Source of the DNA: Hemileia vastatrix
Lineage: Eukaryota > Basidiomycota > Pucciniomycetes > Pucciniales > Zaghouaniaceae
Length of the DNA stretch: 64,000 bases
Direction: 5' to 3'
Assembly (NCBI GenBank): GCA_030280995.1
Contig: JASXTE010000011.1
Span: forward strand, 17,192,603-17,256,602
Made by a program: the position numbers and the translations under genes. This document shows positions 20,519 to 30,468 of this stretch, piece after piece (position 1 is the stretch's first letter; each line of letters opens with the position of its first letter). A model generated the notes under the pieces. The model worked only from the letters and a program-made list of their open reading frames with translations, had not been told where the DNA came from and ran no database searches.

Positions 20519-21855
20519 TCATTTTTTCTTTTTGAATTTTTTGAGAAGAGTTGCCAAATTGCTTATCTCCTTTCCAGGTATCCATCTGTCATGTTCAGTG
20601 GACTTGCCTTTATATCTCAATAAATACTCAAAAACCTTCTCCTTTGTAAGAGTTCTTTCATTCAGGATTTTCTCTATTTCAGCAGTATTTTCTATTTCCA
20701 AAGGAGTTTTCTTAGGTCTCCCTCTTCTCTTTGGAAATAAATCATCATTTGACTTGTAAGGCTTTATCAATGATATAGGAAAAACAGGATATTTCCTATC
20801 ATATGGTGCATACAGTATCACTTCTACTGCATTTGTCCCTATCATTCTTTTAACAATAAATGGCCCAATGAATGGATCCTTCAATTTATTATTACCTTGT
20901 AAGTTAAAATGTACTGTTTAAATCAAAATTTCATCCCCCTCATTAAAAGTGCAATCTTTATGGGATTTATCCCATCTTTTATTCTCATATTCAAAAGCTT
21001 TCTCCACACAATTATTAACATGTTTTCTACATAATTGTTGCATTTGGAGGAAAGATTTAGAACCAGGGTGAACGTCAATTTTTGTTAAGTTATTATTGAG
21101 TAAATGAGCAGGAGTATTTGGTACATATCCCAGCCATAGTTCAAAAGGCTTTCTTTCAGTAACTGAGTGGACAGTACTATTGTAGGCAAATTCCAAGCCA
21201 GGCAATAAAGTGACCCAGTCATGTGTAAACCTTTCATTATCCTTATATTCAAGACCAAAAGCACAATATCTTCTAATCATGTCTTCTAATGTTTGAATCA
21301 TTCTCTCAGCCAATCCATCAGTTTGAGGATGGTGAGCAGTGGACTATTTCAATTCACACCCACAAATATCCATCAAGGACATCCAGAATTCAGAATTAAA
21401 TTTTGGATCCCTATCAGAAATAATAGCTTTGGGAAAACCTGCAGTGTTGAACATATTTATCCACCACAGGAAAGCTAATTCTTTTGTGGAAACCTCTTTA
21501 TGAGTAGGGATGAATTTACACATTTTGGTAAATCTATCCACAATCACCCAACAAGAATTGAAACTTTCTTTTCCTGCTGGTGGAAGTCCAGTGACAAAAT
21601 CCATGTTAACAATCTGCCAAGGTTTTCCTGCCTTTTCAATATGTTGCATCAAACCTGCTCTCTTACCTGTCATTCTCTTAGATTTTTGGCAGGCATCACA
21701 GGTTTCAACATATGTCTTTGCATCTTCAGACATATTCATCCACCAGGCTGTATTCTTCAGTCTGATTAGTGTCTTTTCATAGTCAAAGTGACCTGCTAAT
21801 ATGTCATCATGGCAAAGTTTTAAAATTGTCTCTTTCATTGAAGGGGCTATTACAA
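20519..21855 (-). pseudogene. E2 integrase and chromodomain, with three lesions
   Basis: Continues the 1,591-codon ORF after a one-base loss near 21914 (GGAAAA in the relatives, GAAAA here). 21838-21344 has the H2C2 zinc region (LCHDDILAGHFDYEKT, CDACQKSKR) and the core with NMDFVTGLP and ISDRDPKFNSEFW. A TAG at 21343 replaces the TTG of ELKLSTAHH. 21313-20918 contains GLAERMIQTLED with the catalytic Glu. A TAA at about 20917 precedes the C-terminal piece 20884-20519 with a chromodomain (VFEYLLRYKGKSTEHDRW). Only these lesions separate E2 from full coding capacity. Confidence 0.85.
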
Positions 21856-24800
21856 TTACATTGCTGAGCTTCCTTCTGTAATATAAATATCCATCTTCAA
21901 TGGAGAATTTTCTTTGTTAAGAGCATTCTGGTATTTCAGTGGCAATGTCTTAATTAAGGGCTGAATAGAGGCATTTTTTGGATCATTTAGGATAGTACAG
22001 AGTTTTTGTAACTCAGCATTTTCCTCATATGAAGCCAAAATTAACTGCATCAATTCCTCTTCCATATCCACAATATATACCCCAAATATGTGTGTTACCT
22101 CATCTTCTGGGACATATGCAGGATTGGAATCATTGTTTGGTAAGGGTAATCTTGATAGCATATCCACATTGGAATGCATATTTCCAGATCTATGGATAAT
22201 GGTCATCCTCCCTCTGTATTCTTGTACTGCCAGCTGCCATCTAAACATGTGTCTGTTAGGAGTCTTCATGTTCAACAATGACTTCACTGCACTACAATCA
22301 GTGACCAGCTCAAATTTCTGGTCCTCCAAATAGTAATGTAATTTATCCAGGGCCCACACAACTGCCAAACATTCCAGTTGTGTGGCTCCATATTTTAATT
22401 CACTGTTTCTCAAGGTTCTTGAAATATAACAGATTACTACTTCAGAGATTTTCTCATTGATGACTTGTTTTTGGTGGAGAGCAGCTCCTAGTCCAACAAA
22501 ACTAGCATCAGTGTATAAAACAAATGGCTGGTTAAAATCTGGTAGGCCCAAGATTGGAGCAGAAACCAAACATTGTTTTAAGGCATCAAAGGCTCTTTGT
22601 CTCTCATTTGTCCAGACAAAAGCCACTTCTTTTCTGATCAATTGTGTCAGAGGGGCTGCTATTACCTGATAATTTTTTATATATTGCCTGTAATAACCAC
22701 ACATCCCAAAAAAACTCTGCACTTCTTTTACAGTGGTAGGTGCATTGACATGCTGTATGGCTGCCACCTTGTTTTGGTCAACACATATTTGCAAACCTGA
22801 TACAACATGCCCCAAAACCTTTAAGGAGTGGAATCCAAATTTACATTTCTTTAAGGCTAAGGTCATATTGATGGCATCCATTTTCTGGAACACTTTACTC
22901 AGGTGAACCAAATGATCTTCAAAGGTTTTTGAAAAAATAATGATGTCATCAATGTACACCATCATCCATCCCTCCATAATTTCTTGATGAAAAGTATTGT
23001 CCATCACTTTTTGAAACACTGAAGGGGCATTCTTAGGGCCAAAAGGCATCCTAATGTATTTGTAAATACCTAAGTGAGTTGCAATCATCAAATAATTTTG
23101 TGAGTCCTTCTCAACAGGTATTTGGTGGTATCCCTTATTCCCATCCAAGCAACTGATATACTTGGCTCCCTGTAAGGTAGCATGTATTGAGTTTATTCTT
23201 GGTAGAGGATAAATATCATCAATTGTGTGGGTATTAAGGGCTCTATAATCACCACACAACCTAGCCTTGTCCTTTTCATAAGAAATTAAGACTGGTGAGA
23301 TTACACAATATTTAGGTGTTACACCCACTTTCTCTATAATTTTCATATTTAACAAGGTGGTAATATTATCCTCAATATCCTTTCTCTTAGAAGGGGATGC
23401 AGGATAAGGTTTTTTCTTTAGACTGGTTGGTATATCATCTAATTTACATGATAATGAGACTTTCATTTCATGGTCCACAACCAGTCCCAACTCATGTTTT
23501 CCATGTTCAAAGGCCATAGGGAATGATGTGATTAATTTAATTACCTCATCCTTTTCTGCAGTACTGAGTTGTTCACCAAATGAAGCTTTTAGGATTTCAT
23601 CAGACAAAGCTTCATGTTCTGCAGAAGGTCTGCCCTTGTATTGATCAAGGGAAAAACATGTTTTTACCATGGGAGCTGAACATTTTCTGGAGGAAGTAAT
23701 TTTAAATTTTTTCTTCCCATTCATCCCCATAGTGAAGCATTGATTAGCAGGGTCCAATTTGATACCAAACTTTGTAATAATATCATTCCCCATGATAAAC
23801 CAATTTCTCAAGTTGTCACCATCCATGACAACAAAATCACATTCAGCTCTTACATACCCATGGCTATACTTAAAAAATACAGTTGTCTTATATTTTCCTT
23901 TAGGGCATAAAACAGACCCATATCCTTTCCAATATGTATTTGCCATAGGTAATAGCTTCTTTTCATAGTCATTATCAATGGCAGCCAAGGCTGCTGAGGA
24001 TACCACACTGCCTCCAGCACCAGTATCCAAGATAATTTCCAATTTCTTCCCATTTATTATAACAGGGGCTTTGATTGGAGTAATGACTATAGAATCCTTC
24101 TCAATATCCCTAATTATGTCAGCATCTTCAACCCCAATTAAATCCACATTTTCTATGTCAGCATTCTGTTCAAGTAAATGTACATCATTTTCCAACATAT
24201 AAACTTCATTGGAGTTGTTGTCACCATAAGAAATATTACTGTCACAATCACTAGAGGAGTCTTCTTCCTCATGATGACTGTCTTCCGGCTCATCTTGTTC
24301 AATAAGATTTATTCTTTTCTCACAAATATGACCCTTCTGCCATGTTTTTCCACACTTTACACAAGTATTACTTGGGTATTTCCTTGGGGCAACTGGTGCA
24401 GAAGGTTTTCCAGGCTTCTCAACAGGTGGCTTCCATCCTGTAGGTTTTGGGGATTCCACCCCTTTTTGAGGGTAGTGCTTAGGCTGAAATTTATTGTTGA
24501 GTAATATCTCATTACATCTTGAAATAAATGATGAATGTTCCCTCACATTCTCAGTCCTTGCCACCACTAAATCCCTCAAGAAACTCGGTAATTTATAAAG
24601 GATCCTTTCCCTCCATAAATCATAGTCCATTTTTGGATCAATTGCTCTCAATATTTTTGACAGTTTCATTAAGAAAGAAATCGGTTTTTCTGCATAGGAA
24701 TATTTACACTCCTCATACAGTCGTTGATGAGCCAATCTAAATGTGGATCCCCCAAACTGGGCAGCAATGAGTGCTTTCCATTCTTCCCAAGTATGATTAA

Positions 24801-26631
24801 TCCCATCTAATAATACAGACTCATACCACATTAAAGCAACATTTTCAAATAAAGAAATCAATTTTGAAGTAATTTCCTCATCAGGGAGTTTATAACTATT
24901 CTTTATGTTATCAATTTTCTGAATAAAATGTTGCCAATCTGAATTTTTTTCTCCATCAAAGGTTGGATATCTCTCAATCTTTGGCCAATGTTTCTGGTTG
25001 GAGGAAAGCTCATTTTTGGGACATAATTTCTCCATTTTCAACATGTCCTGTAGTTTTAATAAATGATCAGATAATTCATGATGGAAAGAAGAGGAGCCAG
25101 CATTACTCAATTTTTCTACTGGGCTGACAGCTCTTTGTTTTCCTTTCATAAATATCTTCTCAGAGTGATTCACCTGGGTGCCCTGTTGTTTACACAAAGA
25201 GGGGCCAGGTACCACTGGTTCCGAAGGTAAGGTCCCGTTTACTTGTAGCTGGAGTAACTCATTCTCCAATTGAGACACTTGCAATCTCAGATCTTCAATC
25301 TCAGATATCTTACTATTTAAAGTGGACAAAGATAACTTATTTCTAGACTCACAAGTAATTAATTTATTTGATAAACCTCTCACTTCAGATTTTAATGAAA
25401 CAAGTTCATCATTCAAAGATTCCATATTTTTAAGAAAAGTGTCACTAATCCGTGGTTGAATTTCTGTCACTAAAGCTGTCAAATTGGCAGACTTATCTCT
25501 TAATGATTGGTTTTCTTGTTTCAACTCAATAGTTGTATTCCTTAATTCAATAAATTTGTCTTTTAATTCCAAATGAGCTGAATCCTGAGCTCTTACAGCT
25601 ACACTAGTATTCAACTGTAGGTTATTGAATTGATTGACAACATCTTTAATTACTACTGTTAACTCAGGATTATTTAAGTGATCAAGTTTTACAGGATTTT
25701 TCAAGATTCTTGAGGCTAATCTTTCAAGCACTGAATATAACTCAAAACTCACATCATACTCTTTTAAATCAATAACATAAGGATTAATTTCCGAAACAGA
25801 AGTTAGACTAATATTATCATTTAAAGAAACTTGATGTAATATATTCTCAGGATCAAATACTAATTTCACCGGACTCTGTACTAATGGTTTTTCAGTCATA
25901 TCACTGGCATCACCTATATTACACACATTAGCAGGAGTAGAAAAAATAATATGATCATTGCCACTCACCAAGGCCTCTGGGCTACTTGCTTCCCTTTCTT
26001 CTTCTTGTGGTAAGGATGAGGGTGAAGATTGTGCTGTTGCAGAGGTGGTCTTGAAGGACCTTCTTGGCTTTGTTGGTAATTTGTTTGGTACCATTCCCAC
26101 TGTCATCTCGGTACCACCATGTTTTCTGGAGCAGGTGGTGGTGGAGGTGGAGGTGGGGGCAACTGTTGTTTTGGAGGCAAGGTGCTTTGAGGAGGAGGCT
26201 GCTTTACCGGTAGATTTGGCAGGAGCTTTCTGAGTCGTCTTTGAAATGCATCCTGGCACATCTTTTCTACTTTTACGACTCTCTCTTGTAATTTGATTAC
26301 CTTGTTTAACTCCCCCTGAATTGTCTTTAACTGATGAGATAAATTTTGAACTTGTACCTCTAAGGGGAGCTTTTTTATCTTGAAGCCTTTGGGAAGGTCT
26401 TCTTGGGGAAAAAGGGGCTTTGGAGGCTCTGCTGTGGGTGGAGGTTCTACTTGGGGCTCTACTTTCACCTTCTCCTGCTTTCCTGTCCACTCCAGAAGGT
26501 CCACATTCTCCTCCATAAGAATGTCCTATAAAATGTTTATCAGAAAACACATCATTATCAAGGCTTGATTTGGGACTTACTGAACCCTCATCATAATCAA
26601 TTTCAATGTCAGGACTGCCAGCACCAGCCAT
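21856..26631 (-). CDS. E2 gag-pol polyprotein (gag, protease, RT, RNase H), 1,591 codons
   Basis: Start ATG 26631. Order by approximate residue: acidic and Ser/Lys-rich N-terminus 1-250; coiled coil 340-500; retro-gag capsid 560-720 (AAQFGGSTFRLAHQRL); zinc knuckle about 755-768, CVKCGKTWQKGHIC (CX2CX7HXC); protease about 870 (ILDTGAGGSVVS); RT from about 1080, with LCGDYRALN, GNKGYHQIP, MPFGPKNAPSVFQ and catalytic YIDDIIIFS near 1227; RNase H from about 1370 (LYTDASFVGLGAAL, LKYGATQLECLAVV). The single-ORF layout without a gag-pol frameshift matches E3 and E4. The apparent C-terminus (DIYITEGSSAM) is an artefact of a one-base deletion; the relatives continue into integrase. It is the best-preserved element in the window. 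Confidence 0.9.
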   Translation of the reverse strand: MAGAGSPDIEIDYDEGSVSPKSSLDNDVFSDKHFIGHSYGGECGPSGVDRKAGEGESRAPSRTSTHSRASKAPFSPRRPSQRLQDKKAPLRGTSSKFISSVKDNSGGVKQGNQITRESRKSRKDVPGCISKTTQKAPAKSTGKAASSSKHLASKTTVAPTSTSTTTCSRKHGGTEMTVGMVPNKLPTKPRRSFKTTSATAQSSPSSLPQEEEREASSPEALVSGNDHIIFSTPANVCNIGDASDMTEKPLVQSPVKLVFDPENILHQVSLNDNISLTSVSEINPYVIDLKEYDVSFELYSVLERLASRILKNPVKLDHLNNPELTVVIKDVVNQFNNLQLNTSVAVRAQDSAHLELKDKFIELRNTTIELKQENQSLRDKSANLTALVTEIQPRISDTFLKNMESLNDELVSLKSEVRGLSNKLITCESRNKLSLSTLNSKISEIEDLRLQVSQLENELLQLQVNGTLPSEPVVPGPSLCKQQGTQVNHSEKIFMKGKQRAVSPVEKLSNAGSSSFHHELSDHLLKLQDMLKMEKLCPKNELSSNQKHWPKIERYPTFDGEKNSDWQHFIQKIDNIKNSYKLPDEEITSKLISLFENVALMWYESVLLDGINHTWEEWKALIAAQFGGSTFRLAHQRLYEECKYSYAEKPISFLMKLSKILRAIDPKMDYDLWRERILYKLPSFLRDLVVARTENVREHSSFISRCNEILLNNKFQPKHYPQKGVESPKPTGWKPPVEKPGKPSAPVAPRKYPSNTCVKCGKTWQKGHICEKRINLIEQDEPEDSHHEEEDSSSDCDSNISYGDNNSNEVYMLENDVHLLEQNADIENVDLIGVEDADIIRDIEKDSIVITPIKAPVIINGKKLEIILDTGAGGSVVSSAALAAIDNDYEKKLLPMANTYWKGYGSVLCPKGKYKTTVFFKYSHGYVRAECDFVVMDGDNLRNWFIMGNDIITKFGIKLDPANQCFTMGMNGKKKFKITSSRKCSAPMVKTCFSLDQYKGRPSAEHEALSDEILKASFGEQLSTAEKDEVIKLITSFPMAFEHGKHELGLVVDHEMKVSLSCKLDDIPTSLKKKPYPASPSKRKDIEDNITTLLNMKIIEKVGVTPKYCVISPVLISYEKDKARLCGDYRALNTHTIDDIYPLPRINSIHATLQGAKYISCLDGNKGYHQIPVEKDSQNYLMIATHLGIYKYIRMPFGPKNAPSVFQKVMDNTFHQEIMEGWMMVYIDDIIIFSKTFEDHLVHLSKVFQKMDAINMTLALKKCKFGFHSLKVLGHVVSGLQICVDQNKVAAIQHVNAPTTVKEVQSFFGMCGYYRQYIKNYQVIAAPLTQLIRKEVAFVWTNERQRAFDALKQCLVSAPILGLPDFNQPFVLYTDASFVGLGAALHQKQVINEKISEVVICYISRTLRNSELKYGATQLECLAVVWALDKLHYYLEDQKFELVTDCSAVKSLLNMKTPNRHMFRWQLAVQEYRGRMTIIHRSGNMHSNVDMLSRLPLPNNDSNPAYVPEDEVTHIFGVYIVDMEEELMQLILASYEENAELQKLCTILNDPKNASIQPLIKTLPLKYQNALNKENSPLKMDIYITEGSSAM
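26103..26516 (-). CDS. Overlapping +1-frame ORF in E2 gag N-terminus (coiled coil, polyproline)
   Basis: 137 codons fully inside the gag-pol ORF in another frame (offset 115 nt from the gag ATG). Composition: acidic/Pro N-terminus, a helical stretch IKKLPLEVQVQNLSHQLKTI to about residue 95, then a Pro-rich tail with a run of nine prolines. After its TGA the same frame goes on with QWEWYQTNYQQ. The helical segment and the WxW motif are recognisable in the same relative frame in E3 (37734-38105) and E4 (57641-57847), which would be unexpected for a chance ORF. No start signal or expression evidence is visible. The start shown may not be the real one. Confidence 0.5.
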   Translation of the reverse strand: MEENVDLLEWTGKQEKVKVEPQVEPPPTAEPPKPLFPQEDLPKGFKIKKLPLEVQVQNLSHQLKTIQGELNKVIKLQERVVKVEKMCQDAFQRRLRKLLPNLPVKQPPPQSTLPPKQQLPPPPPPPPPAPENMVVPR

Positions 26632-27686
26632 GTTAATACTAGAATAAATTGTTTTAAATTGTCAAAAATAATAATATATATATATATTTTTAATACTTGT
26701 ATTTTTTATCAAGGCAATGGAAAACACCTTACTGTTGTAATGTATTGTTCACGATTAAAAATTATATAACTTTTTTTTTTTTCAAGTCTTAGTATCCATA
26801 GTATCTCCTTAAAGTTATCACCAGGTAGTACTATATTATTCTCTATTGAAATCACAGTAATTTATTTTACTATGTAAAGCAAAATAAAATATAACACTGC
26901 TTCAGTAAGAGCACACTTTTAGTATAAAACAAGGAGATATTGTACTTTTTAGCTGATTTCCCCTGAACAGCTTACCACTTTATACTGTTTCTACTTTTCT
27001 GCAACAGGCTAGCCAAGATAGAGTGTGTATTACCGTAATTAGCAACGGCATGGTTTAGAAGAAAGGAAGGGACTTACAAATAGATGGCTTATTTTTAAAA
27101 AACCTCCACTTCGATGTCCAAACCCAGGGATCACTTGTAAGTAATTCCCTCTGCTGGTTACTCCCGACAGGTTTCACTCAGCTGACGACCCAGTACAGGT
27201 GTCAAAAAGAAACAATCAGCTACTCCCGAAAAAGGTTTCGCACGAATGGCTCCTACAACCTCAAGGTTCATAAGGAGACTTGGATACGTGGTTCAACAGG
27301 GTAAGAAAATCCTTTCCCCGTTAAAGCACCCTCCTAACCAAAAAAAATAAAATATTAACTCACGTTTCTTTTCTTTTATATAGTCTTTTTTTTATTTTTT
27401 TTCTTTTCTTGTCTCCTATCCAGGTACAATCGTCAAAAACCCTCGGGGCAGCTCCAACACTTGCAAGTGAGCACCTCCCACGTCACAACGATGACGGTTT
27501 TTTCAAAGGATCTAGGCCGTCGACCAAAAAACTTCAGGCGACTCAGGGCGACTGTCGGTGTCGAGGATAGTGGCTTTATAGTTCAGGATCCTTTGGCGTT
27601 GAAGGGATGGAGCGCAAAATCCACTGGAATCCACCGGCGATGAAGGAAGAGAACACGTATCAACGATTTAGGAAAAGACCCCCAAT
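26632..27686 (-). other. E2 5' leader (untranslated)
   Basis: About 1.05 kb between the 5' LTR and the gag ATG with no long ORF. It holds a repeated motif (ACTCCCGA near 27162 and 27222, each followed by GGTTTC). ATTGGGGGTC next to the LTR is the likely tRNA-type primer-binding site. Splice-like GTAAGT motifs occur on the - strand near 27075 and 27140, so a spliced leader is possible but unproven. Confidence 0.5.
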
Positions 27687-28432
27687 TGTCAGGGTGTGGA
27701 CTAGAGGTATAGTAACTTTACGGTAACCCTGAACAAGATATTAATTAATATAACTGTGGTATAACTAATCAATAGAAAATTTAGAGTGTAATAGTTATTT
27801 GAGAGGTAGTGACTTCTAAAATAATGGAGATTTTAAATTAGAAGATTTTATTTTATTTGTTGAAACCCTTACAACACGGTAATTAAATATTTGAACTTAA
27901 GCCCTTTTAAATTATAACTAATGAAGGATGTAAATGTAACACCTGATAAAGTAATAACAAAAGATGGCAACGTTGCTAACTGGATAAGTGTGTGTAAAAA
28001 GGAATGATCTTTCCACCAAATCTTCCCCCCCTTATATAGACCCAAGAAAGACTAGATACATAAAATAATTCCCATCAGGGGCAAAAAGAGAAAGAACAAA
28101 GACGTGGAAATAAAGAGACTAAAAATGACAAGAGAAACAAATATAAAGTTTCCAGAGAAAAAAGAAATAAAAAGATAGAAAAGAAAAGAACAATACATCT
28201 CATGTGATGTATTTTCCCAGGGAAAAAACCACGTCAGGTGAGAAAGAAATATATACTAATTTTAATGATTAGAATTTATTCCCACTCCAGGATTTTCCAC
28301 TTTGGAGGGTAATTGGTTCACACCCTCTTTTGGGCATTTGTCATTACTGAACAATCCTCTGTAAGTTACTGATGTCCTTTACTTAGTTTTTATTATCATA
28401 TTTACTAATACTTTCAAATCAGCTGGCTGACA
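27687..28432 (-). repeat. 5' LTR of E2
   Basis: 746 bp, nearly identical to 19734-20479, followed by AACGC. On the - strand a TATATAAG promoter box corresponds to 28031-28038. Confidence 0.95.
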
Positions 28433-28437
28433 AACGC

Positions 28438-29457
28438 CCCTGAACTCCTAAAATCTTTTCATCTTAAATATCTATTAAAACCAAAACCTTAAAACTCTCT
28501 TTTATTTTTCCTTTCTCTTTTTTATTTCTTTCTTCTCTTCTCTTTTCTTTTTTTTAAAATCTAAAACATCTTTAGTTCTAAAAAATTCTTTAATTTTGTT
28601 TTCTTCTTTATTCTTTTTCTTTTCAAAATTTTTCAACCTTCTTTAAAATAAATAAAATAAAATTAAAATAAAATAAAATGAAATAAAAATTCAAATTAAA
28701 ATAAATAAATAAAAAATCAAATTAAATTAAAATAAATAAAATAAAATAAAATAAAACAAATAAAATTAAAATCTTTTTCTTTAAAAATTTTTTACTTCTT
28801 TTTCTTTTTTCCTTCTCAATTTTCTATATATATTCTTTCTTTAAAATTTTCTTTTCCTCAAACTATCAAAATTCTTCACAAATGCAACACGACCATCTTC
28901 TCGAACCTCACTTCAATCTCTAAATCTCTCTTTTAAATCCTTCAAGCAAATTACTTCTTTTCTTTCAAAAATATTTTAAAATTTTATTTCTTCTCTTCTT
29001 TTGTTTTTTTCTTTTTTCAAATAACTAAATTCCTCAAATATAACAAACTTTCATAAAAAACAAATTGTTTCTTTTCATTAAATTTTATTTACAACAAAAT
29101 TATTTCAATCAATTATTTCTTTCTTCTTTCTTTCTTCTTACTTAATTCTTTTCTTTTCGAACTTTAAAATTAAAACTCCTTCAATCAAATATTCTTTCTT
29201 TTTTTCTCTCATTTAAACTTCTTTCAAAATTTTAAAACAAATTCTATTTAAATCTTTTTTCTGTCTTTTCCTTTTTTCTCTCAAAATCTTATAAAAAAAT
29301 AATAAAATAAAATAAATTCTAAATAAAACAACAAAATAAAATAACTAAATACAAATTGTTTTACTTTTCTTTTCCCATTTTAAATTCTCTCTTTTATTTT
29401 CTCCCGAACCAATCCCTTCATCTTCTCCAAACTTTCTCTTATTTCCTTCCTACATTT
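28438..29457 (+). other. A2 chromodomain tail, then pyrimidine-rich low-complexity tract
   Basis: 28438-28490 completes the A2 chromodomain (PELLKSFHLKYLLKP, stop). From about 28495 to 29400 the + strand is almost only T, C and A, with runs such as CTTTCTCTTTTTTATTTC and an interior AT block of AAAATAAAAT repeats. The equivalent tract in A3 (42856-43698) has the same composition but little exact match. It separates the convergent sense pol and antisense gene and may hold both terminators. Confidence 0.6.
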
Positions 29458-30371
29458 CTAAAAATTCTCCCCCTCTCCTACTGGAATCAATTCTCCAAGT
29501 TCCAATAGCTCCTCAGCCACGTCGAAGGAGGCGGCATCAACAATCTTATTGATTTTGCCACTTAAGTCTTCAATAAATCTCATTCTTCGAACTGGGCGAG
29601 ACTTCTTCAACCATACCTGATCAAGGGTTTCTACATTCTCCTCCCTCGAGGTAACCACTGGTAATCTATCTTTGATCAACACCGCCACTTCCACAGAAGT
29701 GGGTTCCACAATGGTTGCTTCTGCATTCGAAGCTTCTGCCGTAGGGACTTCTGTGATGAAGTCTGAATTCTAAAAACAAGATCATCAGTCACTAGATTTC
29801 TAAAATATCAGGGAATGGACTTACTTCGAAAAAGGGTCTGCTTCTAAAAATAATTTTGGAGTAACCTCTACCGCCACTTCCTTCTCCTCTTTGTCATCCT
29901 CGATGACCAACCGTCGCTTCTTCGGGGTCCGTCTCGAGATGGAGACTTCCTCTTCCTCCTCAACTAACTTGTTGACTTCATCTTCAACCACTCGCTTCTT
30001 GCTCGTAGCCCAAGTCACCCATGTTGCTACATCAACTTCAGCTTCTTCCTCATTCTCTCCCACCGATTGATCATCCCCAATTGACACATCCCAAATTTCT
30101 TTGACTACTTCTTTTGTCTTGGGAATCACCCAATATTTCGTCTTAGTGAACCGACTCTTGATGTCGGCATTCTTCAACAAGGCGTCACACGCCACCCTTC
30201 TCCATCGGCAAAATTCGCATTCTGGCGAGGACCTTGTGTCGCTGTGCTCTCTACGCAAAAGTACTCCATCGACTCGCAGGCCATGCAAGTCTTGGAATAT
30301 TGTCGTGTAACGATGCCCCCATCCGCTTTAGGGTGTGGAGGCGTGGGAGTTGGAGTAGGGAAATCTGTCAT
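29458..30371 (-). pseudogene. Antisense Zn2Cys6-type gene of family A (A2 copy)
   Basis: Two exons: 30371-29825 and 29769 to a premature TAG at 29458, with a 55-bp GT-AG intron (29770-29824). The cysteine pattern CX2CX6CX12CX2CX6C is kept (CMACESMEYFC then CEFCRWRRVAC) but split by a one-base frameshift between its halves. A second one-base loss lies just before the intron (CCTTTTTCGAA against CCATTATTCGAA in A3). An acidic middle, a basic NLS-like SRRTPKKRRL and the conserved FIEDLSGKINKIVDAASFDV segment follow. TATA box at 30453-30458 on the - strand. Lesions differ from those of the A3 copy, so the ancestral gene was intact. Confidence 0.8.
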
Positions 30372-30452
30372 AATAAGTTAAAGAATAATTAAATAAGGAG
30401 GGAAGAGAAATTAGTGTGGGAAGTATGTTTTACGCTCAACGAAGCTTGCGTT

Positions 30453-30458
30453 CTTATA
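30453..30458 (-). promoter_or_regulatory. TATA box of the A2 antisense gene
   Basis: The - strand reads GGGTATAAGAACGC, about 85 bp upstream of the ATG at 30371 and 10 bp inside the 3' LTR boundary. The A3 copy has GGGTATAAAAACGC at the same place. Confidence 0.6.
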
Positions 30459-30468
30459 CCCGGACATC

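Larger units (their letters stand above)
19734..28432 (-). mobile_element. Ty3 chromovirus E2, youngest insertion
   Basis: LTRs 19734-20479 and 27687-28432 are both 746 bp and differ at only about eight to ten positions by eye. The flanking duplication AACGC (19729-19733 and 28433-28437) is perfect. It is inserted in the chromodomain of A2. The leader after the 5' LTR is about 1.05 kb. The gag-pol ORF runs 1,591 codons, then one frameshift and two stops break the integrase end. The PBS region reads ATTGGGGGTCTTTTCC on the - strand. Confidence 0.95.
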
